Positions 49,266 through 59,970 of a DNA stretch of 64,000 bases are shown one piece after another. The number at the start of each line of letters is the position of its first letter. Positions within the stretch are counted from its first letter, which is position 1. The position numbers and the translations under genes were made by a program. Origin of the DNA: Epiperipatus broadwayi. Lineage: Eukaryota > Onychophora > Udeonychophora > Euonychophora > Peripatidae. Below the pieces are notes generated by a model that worked only from the letters and a program-made list of their open reading frames with translations, had not been told where the DNA came from and searched no databases. Location: the NCBI GenBank assembly GCA_028023455.1, contig JAQFVV010012423.1, positions 5,438,269-5,502,268 of the forward strand. The letters are read 5' to 3'.

Positions 49266-49956
49266 TGTAAACATAGCAGCTGAAAAAGTAATTGCATAGA
49301 ACTAACACAAGCAAGAATATACTTAAATATATGAATATTACAATTAACAAAAAAGTAATAAATGAAAAGTCATCTAAAGTTTAATTACAAGATATATTAA
49401 AATTCGAAGATGTAATGACAAAATACAGAAAAAAATGCATGACAAATTCAATTATGAAAAAAAAATGGCCAGAAATAAAAGTATTTTAATCTTACAATTA
49501 ACAAGCATCACATTCATTTTAAATGTCATCAAATGTTTAATTATAAGTATTAGTATTGTAAATATTAAAATTAATAAACTAACATGAAAATCAAAATGGA
49601 TTTTACATTATTTTAATGGTATGCAAGCTATAGACAGATTCTGGGATCACCTAGTCATATGAATGGATTACCCATTGACCTCTTACTTTTCTTGAATGAT
49701 AAAAAAAATATCCCACTAAAAAATTTAAAACAAACTTCTTAAAATATATAAAATCTTAAAGATGAAAATTTGTAGAGTTAAATCCCTATAATAATTATGT
49801 GGAAAGTATTTTATGTTGATTAATTTTGATCAATATATAGATATCATATTACCAGTAAAAATCCATGTGAAGTGGGGGGGGGACCCAATAGTACGTTTGT
49901 TTTCAATATTGTTTTCATCATGTGAGGCATTTCAAAAGTTTGACATCTAAATATAA

Positions 49957-50020
49957 AGCAGGTGGTCATCACAGCTGCCTTACAAGCAATTGTCCTGGGT
50001 TTGCGCTTGACACATGAGAA
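49957..50020 (+). mobile_element. Fragment of the tRNA-Ala-like SINE
   Basis: GCAGGTGGTCATCACAGCTG, CCTTACAAGCAATT and TCCTGGGTTTGCGC match the anticodon-arm and T-arm parts of the insert at 43754-43855 (GTCAGAACAGCTG, CCTTGCAAGCAACT, GGGTTCACC), and GACACATGAG resembles its GACATATGG end. It lacks the extra segment between the arms, so this is closer to the ancestral tRNA spacing. It ends in an A-run. Confidence 0.55.
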
Positions 50021-50264
50021 AAAAAAAATGTTTTGTAACATCAAACAAAATTAAATCGAATTTTTTTATTATCTATAAATGTTTCTTTGTCGAGTTGTTT
50101 TTTTTTTAATTTGATGGCCTTGTTTTGTTTGTGACATAGTAATAAACATCAACTAATGTTTTAGTGGAAATTTGGTTTTATTTTTATTTGTTATTTTAAT
50201 ATTTGCTAATGGTTTTTCAATTTTAATGTGATGGCAAACTAGCACTGATGTCAACTTCTGATCA

Positions 50265-51130
50265 TCTATTTAACTATGTAGTTATCTGCCTTTCTATTTA
50301 CCTGTCAGCCTTTCTATCTGTTTACAAATATCTATCTATTTATAATCTATCTATCTCTCTATACATTTTTCTGCATATCTATTTATCTATCTGATTTTCT
50401 ACCTATCATTTTATTTATGCATTCAACAATTCATTTAACTAATTACCCTTCCATTCATTCCTCATCTTTATGTTCTACCTACCTATCTATCTGTCTCTTT
50501 TTATGATTATCTACCTATCTGATTTTCTACCTATCCACTTATTTATGCATCCAATCACCCATTTAACAATCTAGCAACCCATTCATCCTTATCTATCTGA
50601 CTACCTATCTCTCTTTATCTATCTGATTTTCTATATATATCTGCTCATGTATCTATTTATCTAAGTGCCTATCTCTCTATTTATTTGTTTTTCTATCTAT
50701 TTATTTATGGATTCAACCATCCATTTAACTGTCTAGCCACATATCCATCCCATATCTATATATTTATTTGTCTACCTATCTATCTAGCTAAATACCTATC
50801 TAAATGTGTCTCTATATTTTTATTTATCTATCTTATGGTTTTCTACCTATTTATTTATGCATCCAACCATTCATTTAATTATCTAGCAATCTACACTTCT
50901 TATCTATCTGACTACCTACCTATCTACCTAATTGCTTATCTATCTATCTGCTTCTATATGTTTATCTATCTATATTTCTATCTCTAAATATCTGTCTATA
51001 TTTTTTTTGTTTTTCTACTTATCTATTTATTTATAAGATCCAACCAACCATTCATCCATCTGATATCTATCTATTTATTTGTATACCTACCTATCTTCCT
51101 AAATAAGTTTTTTATCTATCTATCTGTCTG
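50265..51130. repeat. CTAT-based satellite with a 130-170 bp higher-order unit
   Basis: Degenerate CTAT tetramers fill the block. Superimposed on them, a landmark TTTCTACCTAT followed by TTATTTATGCATCCAACCAT, CATTTAA and TCTAGC recurs near 50397, 50527, 50690, 50840 and 51012. The open frame at 50685-50987 is rich in Tyr, Ile and Leu purely because of the repeat. Confidence 0.85.
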
Positions 51131-51343
51131 TGGCTTATATGTCCTTAATTTATTTTTTGATTAAATGTCATGTGTTTTATTGTTCTGAAAATTTTCTACA
51201 CCCCCTCTCCCATTTGTTTTTTATCCTGCAAAAGTTCTTGAATGCTTGATCTTTTTTTTTTTTACACTTGAGTAAATATTCGTAGTGTTTTGATTTTAAT
51301 ATTTACTAATTACAGTTAACATAACTATTTATATACTGTTTAG

Positions 51344-51358
51344 AAAAATAGTTTTGAT
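51344..51358. repeat. Left 15-bp direct repeat flanking the 360-bp array
   Basis: AAAAATAGTTTTGAT, identical to 52443-52457; likely a target-site duplication. Confidence 0.75.
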
Positions 51359-52442
51359 AGTAACAAATATAAATATATAGATTTATTAAGAGCTAGCAGA
51401 TGATCTAATAATAATGTGAAAGGCTAAAACCTTCGACAGAAGTGCCTTAAAATGCTTATGTGACAGCCAATCAGATGTAATAATGACTGCATGTGGAACT
51501 CTCAATTCAAGAACACAAGCCAGAACATGAGAAAAAGATGGGATCCACCTTCTTCTATACTTAAATTTATATATAAATAAGTCAGACTCAAGCATTCTGA
51601 ACTAAGAGCATGAAGCTTAAAACATCTTCACATTTAATTCACTAAATATTATATATAAATAAACAATGCAAAATCTTTCGATTTACAATGAAGCAATTTT
51701 CAAATCTAATGAAATGATAGTAACAAATGTAAATATATAAATTTATTAAGTGCTAGCTGATGATCTAATAATAACATGAAAAGCTAAAATCTTCGACAGA
51801 AGCGCCTTAAAATGCTTATGTGACAGCCAATCAGATGTAATAATGACTGCATGTGGAACTCTCAATTCAAGAACACAAGCCAGAATATGAGAAAAAGATG
51901 GGATCCACCTTCTTCTATACTTAAATTTATATATAAATAAGTCAGACTCAAGCATTCTGAACTAAGAGCATGAAGCTTAAAACATCTTCACATTTAATTC
52001 ACTAAATATTATATATAAATAAACAATGCAAAATCTTTTGATTTACAATGAAGCAATTTTCAAATCTAATGAAATGATAGTAACAAATGTAAATATATAA
52101 ATTTATTAAGTGCTAGCTGATGATCTAATAATAACGTGAAAAGCTAAAACCTTTGACAGAAGCACCTTAAAATGCTTATGTGACAGCCAATCAGATATAA
52201 TAATGACTGCACGCAGAACTCTCAATTCAAGAACACAAGCCAGAATATGAGAAAGCTTCATACTCTTAGTTCGGAATGCTTGAGTCTGACTTATTTATAT
52301 ATAAATTTAAGTATAGAAGAAGGTGGGTCCAATCTTTTTCTCATGTTCTGACTTGTGTTCTTGAATAGAGAGTTCCACATGCAGTCATTATTACATCTGA
52401 TTGGCTGTCACATAAGCAAAGGTTTTAGCCTTTCAGGTTATT
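51359..52442. mobile_element. 1.08-kb insertion of 360-bp tandem units with an inverted end
   Basis: Units start at 51356, 51716 and 52076 (GATAGTAACAAATxTAAATA), exactly 360 bp apart. The third stops near 52253, within AGAATATGAGAAA, and switches to an inverted copy of the middle of the unit (52254-52440, from GCTTCATACTCTTAGTTCGG to GGTTTTAGCCTTTCAGG). Units 1 and 2 are almost identical. The whole lies between perfect 15-bp direct repeats. On the minus strand each full unit has a 69-codon frame (starting MLESDLFIYKFKYRRRW) conserved in both, with about four residue changes; unit 3 does not keep it whole. No known protein family, tRNA box or poly(A) tail is seen. Confidence 0.8.
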
Positions 52443-52457
52443 AAAAATAGTTTTGAT
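52443..52457. repeat. Right 15-bp direct repeat flanking the 360-bp array
   Basis: AAAAATAGTTTTGAT, identical to 51344-51358. Confidence 0.75.
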
Positions 52458-52544
52458 GAAATGTCAAATTTTATTCTGTTGCCCCTTTGTAGGTTAATTT
52501 ATAGTTTTTAAACTATGTTTAATAGGTTTTTCCATGTAAGCAAT

Positions 52545-52885
52545 GACTTATTTTGTCAAATATTATTTGCTAATTTGTGTTTATTTGATTGTAGTAGTGT
52601 TTTTTTTTTTTTAAACTTGGTTTAGTAATTTCTCTTGCTGCCCAACATTTGATATGCTATTTCAAAAGCAAAATACTTTAGTATCGTTTTCATTTTTTTT
52701 TTTTTACACTAATTCTTGTTGTTTCCTTATTACTAACACTTGCTAAATATGTTTTCTGATGTTTGATTTTTTTCCCTTGTCCATGTGATTCGTTAATATT
52801 TTTTTGTTCTTAATTACTAATATTTTTGATATTTGATTTAGAGATATTTGGATTTTTTTGTCATGCAATTATGTTTTATTTTTAT
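52545..52885 (-). repeat. Inverted copy of the 47.75-kb dispersed repeat
   Basis: Reads TGACTTATTTTGTCAAATAT, TATTTGCTAATTTGTGTTT, AACTTGGTTTAGTAATTT, GATATGCTATTTCAAAAG and AAAATACTTTAGTATCG, the reverse complement of blocks at 48110 back to 47750. Divergence is moderate. Together they form an inverted repeat with a spacer of about 4.4 kb that contains the MITE, the satellite and the 360-bp array. Confidence 0.65.
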
Positions 52886-54531
52886 GGTGATTATGAGACT
52901 TTTCTGAGGGAAATTAGAAAATTTTACCTATGTTGAACAAAATAACTGGAACACTTTAAATTGCAGGTGTAGAGTGTTAGCTATTCTTTAACAATTGGTT
53001 GTATCAGAGGTAGTTTTAGAACTCCTCTTAAAAATTGAAATGGTGAGGATCGAATTTCTAAACCAGAACCCAAAGTTGCAAAAGTTTTTCTGATTACTAA
53101 TTAACTATTAAAGTGTTATTTTTTTAGTATTAAATTATCAAAGTTTTCATAATTGGTTTTTAATTGACAATAATCAAAAAAAAAGACTTCACCTTTATAT
53201 ATTGTGACATGGATTAAGTAGCAAGAATTTTTAAAATCTAATTCAGATCTTGTATAATTCTTTAAGTTATATTCTCTGCCTGAAGACAAGGTGAATTGAC
53301 TAAATAAAAGTGCTACTAACAAGCAATAATAATTAATTACTAGCAATTTACCACTCTTTATACTATTAAATTTACCTATTACCTTAATATTTAAGAGAAC
53401 ATTACCAATATTATTCAGCTTTCCAAATTATTATATTGAATGATTTAAATTAGGAAGCATTTTCAAACCTAATCCAGACTTTTTTATTCCCCCCCCCCTT
53501 TTTTTTTTTTTTTGGTAATGTGACACTGATAGTTTAAAGTTGCTTCAGTTTTCATTAACTGACACTTAAAAATCCTGTTTATTCTCTAATTGATTTACAT
53601 TTACAGTAAAAAAAAATTATAACCTTTATTTAAGTTTAATTTATTTTAATTAAAAAATCAGACATAGCAACATAAAACTATTTAAGATTTTTTGAGTACT
53701 ATTTACATATACTGTACACTTAAATATATAATAGTGGCAAATCTTTCATTTGAGAGGAAAATGAAGACAACAACAAATTTATAATTTAAATATCACTTGT
53801 AAAAAAAAAAAAAATTGAAAACAATCGGAAATAATTTTATAATAAAGAAATATATATCTTTAAAAAGTTTTAAACAAAATTAATTCTTTTGAAATTTGAT
53901 TTTTCATGATTCTTTTTAAAAAAAAAAATTAAGTCATGTAATAAGATGATAATAAATTGTGCACTCAGTGCTCTTGAAATATGTTATTACATCATTAAAG
54001 ATGAAGGAAATGTAATACAATCACCTTCTGTTTTGGACAATATGTGCATCAACATTCATCTGACCAATTCAAATTAACTTGGGATTTTTATTTTCTAACT
54101 AATAATACTTATTTACTGATAATAGTGGATATTTAGTCAACAAAAAAAAAAACCTAAGTCTAGTTCCCTCAGCTCATTATCCTATAAAACCCTTGGGAAA
54201 ATATGTGGCAGTTACTAATCTTTCAAAATAATTTGCTTTCTTATTGTTGTTAAAAAAAAAAAAAAACAATCCAGAATTAAGCCAAGTGATTAATTTTCAT
54301 TTTTACTTATACAGCTAAAAAAAGTTTGCTTTTGTATAAATGAATTTTTTTTCCAAATTCATCATTAACATGTGTATATAATTTTAGAACTGCAATGAGA
54401 TTATAGCAATTGTTTAATATAATTTTAAATTTCTTTAAAAAAAAAGACAAATTTTATAAACAAATTTATAAATTAACAAGTTTTATTTCTTATAACAAAT
54501 ATAATAATAAACTCTTAGATATAAAACAAAC
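52886..54531. other. No gene recognised; C10/T15 homopolymer junction
   Basis: AT-rich intronic DNA. A run of ten C followed by about fifteen T lies near 53489-53513, a pure pyrimidine tract. An open minus-strand frame at 53116-53346 has a hydrophobic start but no recognisable family. Confidence 0.4.
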
Positions 54532-54716
54532 CTTGAAAAGTCCTGCTTCCTCTAAAGAAACACTTAGCCTTGCATTGCTACTCTGCATTGAATTTTCTGG
54601 AACGACACCCAAATCCGACCCACTATCTTCACGATCATGAACGTGCACTAGCGTAGGTGTACTCTGACTTTCTTCTTGATTACATGTGGCTGGAATATAT
54701 ATAGCCAAATCTGAAT
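54532..54716 (-). CDS. Internal coding exon of the unrecognised host protein
   Basis: On the minus strand a T-rich acceptor (TTTTTTCACTATTAG) is followed by 185 bases ending CTTTTCAAG, then the donor GTTTGT. One frame is open: two bases completing a split codon, then 61 codons, SDLAIYIPATCNQEESQSTP, a His/Asp/Glu-rich middle (VHVHDREDSGSD) and SVSLEEAGLFK. The composition is clearly unlike the AT-rich flanks. The donor is phase 0 and fits the terminal exon at 13837-14283; the acceptor is phase 1 and fits the donor of the candidate exon at 57408-57497. The peptide is hydrophilic with many possible phosphorylation sites and no domain I know. Confidence 0.7.
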
Positions 54717-55869
54717 CTAATAGTGAAAAAAGTAAAGTCATTATAGCAAAAAGGTGAATAAATTTGTAAGTTCTATCAAAAATCATAATTAAGTTTCTTC
54801 AGTTTTCTTTTATTTCCTCAGTTTTATATGAAAAATATATAAGGTTTGAAAAAATGGGAAATTATCCAAAATAATTCAAAAAAATTTAATATATACACAT
54901 ATAAGTATTAAGTTTTCAGCCCAATGATAGGCTGATGCATCAAAGCAAAGGTTACTACTAAGCAATAATGTATATTTCTATAAGAGATAGTTATTATTAC
55001 TACTTATCTCTTAACACAATTTATTTTCACACTAATTCATATTTACAGTGCATTATAAAATAATAAAGCCCTTAAACATATATATAATATATAAAATTAA
55101 AAGACTGACTTAATATTTGCTGTTCAGTTAAATATTGTATTATCCAATAAATTCTTAAAAACAGAATATCAAAAGATTTTAAAATGCACTTTTAGGCTTT
55201 TTAATATATTAAAAAATAAAATCATAGTTTAGTTTTGAACTGGTTTGTGCTATATTTTTAAGATAAAAATTTGATTTTTATTCCTCTACAAAAACATTTT
55301 AATGACATGTTTTTATCATTTCTGCTATAAAAATGTTGTCTGAAAACAATGTCATGAAAGAAAATATCCTGAATTGCTTACTTCATTAGCTTTGTAAACA
55401 TAACCAATGAAATAGATATTTAATTTTTGTATAACTTTTGAAATTTTTACAGTATTAAAAAAAAATTGAAAATATATTTACTATAATTTTTCAGAAAATC
55501 ATATAAATATTCAATTTTTGTATTTGCAAACAATAATTAAAAAAATTTAATTAAAATTTCATACTTCAATTACCTAATTTATTTGATTATAAATTTTCTA
55601 TTTTTCTATGTATGTACATGTTTGATTATAATTGAATACTTAACATCAATATATATTTTTGTTTATTTCTTTCTATGCAAATTATACATTTAATTAGCAT
55701 TTTAGAAAATAGATTTCGATTTAAAAATTGATCTATTATTAAACTTATTTTTTGAGAAATATCAAATTTCATATGTATGATATAATTGAGAATCATTATT
55801 AATTGTTTGTTAAAAATCAAATTCTATATATTAAATTTATGATTGCCTTCTCTAAATATTTCTGACCAC
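54717..55869. other. No feature recognised
   Basis: AT-rich DNA between exon and retrotransposon remnant; nothing coding or repeated seen. Confidence 0.5.
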
Positions 55870-56235
55870 TTTACTATTATTTAAATTTTTTTTTTTAACA
55901 TCATCAATCAACTTATTTCTTCTCATATTTCTATTTCTGTTATCCTCTACAATACCATTCCAATATAGTTTATATAACTCCCTTTCATCTAAGTACATGA
56001 TCAAAATAATTCTTCTGCATCGAAATTTCTTTTATAAATAATATTTGTTTATTTAAGTTCTTTCACCACATCAAAACTGTTCATTTCAACCATCCAAGTT
56101 ATTCATTCTATTCTTCTCCTGGTCTATTTTTTCTAAAGCCTGCAAACTTTTCACCTTTCTTTTCTAGGTATTCAAGTTTCTGCTCCATATAAAGACTTGC
56201 TCTAAACAAAATAATAAACATCTTGGCAAAGTAGT
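55870..56235 (-). pseudogene. C-terminal part of an RTE-like reverse transcriptase, decayed
   Basis: Minus-strand fragments SLYGAET-stop-IPRK (about 56200), FDHVLR (about 56010) and RNRNMRRNKLIDDV (about 55925) match, in order, the YG-x-ETW, W(I/T)-GHVLR and RGR-x-R-x-x-x-LDD blocks at the end of the endonuclease/reverse-transcriptase polyproteins of RTE-type and related LINEs. The Trp of ETW has become TGA and other stops follow. The rest of the domain lies at 57.6-58.4 kb on the same strand, separated by about 1.4 kb of unrelated sequence. Confidence 0.6.
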
Positions 56236-57407
56236 CATATTGAATATTTAAAAAATTATGTTAAGCCACAAATTTTATTATAATACTTAAATTTGTATTA
56301 TTCAAAAATGACATAATATTAATATATATTGTTTGAAACATAAAACACCAAAAAACATAATTAAGCTGAAAAAAATAGTCATTGATATTCAAAATGATAA
56401 AAAAAAAAAAGAATAAAAGTTAATACTTTTAATAATTATTTTCATATTATTTCATAAATTCAAAATTATGTATAAATTTTAAAACTACAAATTTGTTAGT
56501 AGGCTAGTTGCATTCATCATTAAATTTCTGATAAATTGATATATAATAACACTTACTTAAGGTAATCCATCACTTGGACACTTAATAGAATAAAGATATT
56601 AGTACCTTTCATTTTTCCTAGTAGCCCTTCAAAATGTTTTCCATACAGGGGTTTGCAATGAATGTTATCCCTAATAACAAGTAGTTAATATTGATCAATA
56701 ATTATTATAATTTGAATATTATAATAAAGAACTTCAATAGTTTATAATTTATTAAAAATTACTACCAAAATAGTTACTATATACAAAACAAAATAAAAAG
56801 TGAATGAAATATTAAATTCATTACAGAGTTAGCTTGAGGTACATAAGTTAGTAGTTTTAGAGTCAGTGCAATATAATATTATTTATCCTATCTTTATAGG
56901 TTTTGAGTGCTCTTATTACTTCATGCTATTATGACTATAAATTTAGCAATAGCTTCATCAACTGCCACTTCTCTTTGCATTTGATATGCAGCTTTAAAAT
57001 TTACATTGCAGTAGTCTATAATCAGCCTAAGTTTATATACTGTCAAAATCTTTCATTTTAGCATTTGCGTATTTTTATTATTATTAAAATGCAGACAAGA
57101 TATTATAGAAAAAAATCTAAATCGGGTCATAATATTTTCAAAATATTTTTATCTTTGTCTCATATCAGAAGTTCAGATATCAGCTAATTCATATATTGGA
57201 CATCTGGACCCAAGCCCACATCATACCAAAAATGCAGATAATTCACAATATAAATTTACACAATCATGAGCTATTTTTGATCAGTGTATGTTTTAGTTTC
57301 AATAATAATTTTTTTCATATATTTTTTTATCAAATATAAATTCAAATAATAATTGAAAAATATATTCAAATAATAATTAATATATATATATATAATTAAA
57401 TACTTAC

Positions 57408-57497
57408 TATCTGCTCCCAATAAGCACATCAGTAAAATCTTGTAATTTTTTTTATTTAAATTTGAGGGTGATTCCAATTCTGTTAAAAATGAAAAAT
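57408..57497 (-). CDS. Candidate upstream exon of the host gene
   Basis: On the minus strand a strong pyrimidine tract and TCTCTCAG precede 90 bases that end in GCAGATA before GTAAGTA. The open frame reads FSFLTELESPSNLNKKNYKI followed by LLMCLLGAD; an alternative acceptor (TTTTTAACAG) would start it at 57479. The donor is phase 1 and joins the exon at 54532-54716 in frame, giving GAD-N-SDLAIY. Against it, the segment lies in sequence that interrupts a decayed reverse transcriptase, and one phase match in three is expected by chance. Confidence 0.4.
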
Positions 57498-57617
57498 CTG
57501 AGAGAAAGACAAAAAAATTCAATTTACATGATCACAAAAATTATCATAAAATTAATAATTTTTATCATAGAAAAATGAAACTTAATGCAGGTGTAGAGTG
57601 CGTAGATTTCCGATACT

Positions 57618-58400
57618 TTAAAGCTGCAACTGGGAGTTTATAACTTGAAAATTCATGGCCGCATTGTGATCGTAATAACGAAACGTTTTTAAATGAGCCA
57701 CAAAATACCTTCTACTCTTATTAAAAATCTGCTTAGCTATAGGAATTTTCACTGCAATATTCTCATTGCTATTTCCATTTTCATTTATCCAATTCCCCAA
57801 CTATTTACAAACACTAATTTTAAAACTTTCCAATTACCATTCTCACAACTTTAGTTTTATATGTAATTAATTTCATTTTTGACTTTTTACAAATTCCACA
57901 TTAATTCTACATAACATTTGGTTGAGCTCATTTTTAATATTCACAAGTGAGAAAATCTGATACAATATCCCCATCCCTCATTTTCTAATATTAATTATTA
58001 TTAATCAACATTCATTTAAATAAAATAATCTAGATAAATAATAAATTAATGAGAACACAGATACATTATGCATTAGATCTCTCTTATGTTCATATCTTTT
58101 ATAAGAAGACCTTTAATCTCACAAATGTTTTCAGATTTACATATAAAGTTCCAATTAATATCTCTTCTTTTCATCTCCATTTTTCTATGTTAGAATATCC
58201 AACAACCAATTCACTCTATCAATAACCTTGCTTCCTTTTTATATATATTTCTCAACGATAGTTCTCACATAGCAGTTGCATTCATTTTTCCATTATCTTT
58301 TCTAAATCCAAATTGTTCTTCAGATGGCAACATAATTTATTAAAATGTATCTATTCAAAACTCTTAATATCAAAAAATATACAGCTTTAACTTTTCACTA
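57618..58400 (-). pseudogene. Reverse transcriptase palm and thumb of an RTE-like element, decayed
   Basis: Minus-strand blocks in order: PSEEQFGFRKD (about 58325-58300), RTIVEKYI and GSKVIDRVNW (about 58260-58205, matching EKAFDRVNW of motif A with its Asp), LLDILT, LIGTLYVN-like (about 58150), a weak RQGCPLSP equivalent, KMKLITYKTKVVRM (motif D region, about 57880) and ENGNSNENIAVKIPIAKQIF then NKSRR (about 57780-57715), which corresponds to the usual T-x-E-I-x-x-RI-x-x-AK-x-AF block. The catalytic ADD box is not readable. The C-terminal continuation is at 55870-56235. Confidence 0.65.
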
Positions 58401-58433
58401 CTGCATTCATTTTCTCTTCTGAATTTACTGCAC

Positions 58434-58656
58434 TATTTCAATTATCTATCTGATATTGTTAAGTTTTTTAGATAAATTCAAACTTTATTTTTCCTTTTCT
58501 AAATACATTCAATTGTTACTAATAACTCACAGATTAGTATACAACACTCCCTAACATGTGTGTTATTACTAACTTGAATGCATTTAGAAAAGAAAAATAA
58601 AGTTTGATTGGTTCTATAAAAAAAAATTAACAATTTCAGTTAGATAATGAAAATAG
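58434..58656. repeat. Foldback: imperfect 90-bp inverted repeat
   Basis: The left arm (58434-58533) has CAATTATCTATCTGATATTG, CAAACTTTATTTTTCCTTTT and CTAAATACATTCAATTGTTA; the right arm (58558-58656), reverse-complemented, has CATTATCTAACTGAAATTG, CAAACTTTATTTTTCTTTTC and TAAATGCATTCAAGTTAGTA. The loop is about 25 bases. It could be a small MITE; no clear target duplication was found. It lies just 5' of the decayed reverse transcriptase. Confidence 0.75.
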
Positions 58657-59044
58657 ACCAATGAAAAGCTACAAGTAAAAACTATCACCACTAATCTTCA
58701 GACAATCTTTGAAAACATATATGTTTAAAAGAAATCTACTAGTCATAAATTATATTAATTTACCCAATAGTTCTCTTCACCTCCTTATTTTGCCAGTTTT
58801 TTGGTTCAATTAAAGTTGTTACTTCTCTTTCATTATATGACTATTTGATTCTTAATCATATGAATTTCTTTTTCATTTAATATAAATTCGGAAGTCATTA
58901 ATTTTATCTTATCAATTACTTTTCAATACATTTAGGTTTTCTTTAAAAAGCTCACCATTTGATTAATTGCTTTTATTTACGTTACAATATGTGTTTGTTG
59001 GATTGTATGTTTGTTTGTAAACTATTGAAATCACTTTTATTATT

Positions 59045-59560
59045 TAAGTTAGAATAACATTTTAAAATTGAGGTTTAATAGACTTAAATTCAATATAATT
59101 TGATGAAATTGTGTACATTTTTTTAAAATCACTACCAAAGTGATAGAGCACTATAATATTTTAGATATGTGACCTAGTTTGCTAATGGAGAAATTTTGAA
59201 TATATTGATATTAAATTTACAATTAATTTTTAGAACTGTAATATGTTTTAAGTAAGACTTGTGAGAGGATAGCATAGATATTTTTTTCTTGGTTTCAATT
59301 TAAAGTTATAAGAACAGCTTAAAAATCAAGATTTAATAGATTTAATTTCAATATAATTTGTTAAAATTTTGTCAATTTTTTTAAATAACTACCAAAGTGA
59401 TAAGGTACTATAATATTTTAACTAGGTGGCCTAGTTTCTTAGATATGAGACACTGGGTGGGATAAGCTTAGATATTTTGATATCAAATTAAAAAATTGTT
59501 GCATGCAATTTTCTTGGCTTCAATTATAAGCTTGATTTAAGTTAAAATAAGACAGTTTAT
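59045..59560. repeat. Two-unit tandem duplication, about 257 bp period
   Basis: TTTAATAGACTTAAATTCAA near 59074 and TTTAATAGATTTAATTTCAA near 59331 open similar units, each with TATAATTTG, ACTACCAAAGTGATA, CTATAATATTTTA, GACCTAGTTT or GGCCTAGTTT, and GATATTxxxAT. Diverged copies. Confidence 0.7.
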
Positions 59561-59970
59561 TTATAATATAGTTTTGTTAAGCATTTTTGGGGGGAAAATT
59601 TTTTTTCAAATAAAAAAAAAAGTCAAACACTTTTCAACAGAAAAAGTATTCAATGCTTTATTAAATATCATTATGAACACATACTAAATATGATATATAT
59701 ATATATAAGAAATATACATATTTTATTGCAGAAATATCTAGTGATTCATATAAATTATAAGTGTCAAATCAATTTAAAGTGAAATCATATGTATTTATGT
59801 AAAATCCTTTACAATATAGTTTTGGTAAGCATTTAAAAATAAATTCCAATCAAAATCAAAAATGTCAAACAGTTTTCATTTAAAATATTTTCAGATTTTA
59901 AGTCACTTAATAATTTATTATAGACATATACAATTATGCACACATGCTAAATATTATATATATTGTAACC
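59561..59970. repeat. Two-unit tandem duplication, about 245 bp period
   Basis: AATATAGTTTTGTTAAGCAT near 59568 and AATATAGTTTTGGTAAGCAT near 59813 are followed in both by GTCAAACA(C/G)TTTTCA, TTATTA(A/T) blocks, CACA(T/C)A(C/T)TAAATAT and an AT run. It directly adjoins the preceding duplication. Confidence 0.65.

Noticed and set aside
49844-50044. 66-codon minus-strand frame
   Set aside because: It crosses the SINE fragment and an A-run; no splice sites or family support it.
50685-50987. 100-codon open frame rich in Tyr, Ile and Leu
   Set aside because: It is a translation of the CTAT satellite; a lack of stops follows from the repeat unit.
51716-51830. CTGATGA followed by GAAA inside the 360-bp unit, suggesting a hammerhead
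   Set aside because: The intervening 14 bases cannot form stem II, and unit 1 reads CAGATGA at the same place, so the core is not conserved.
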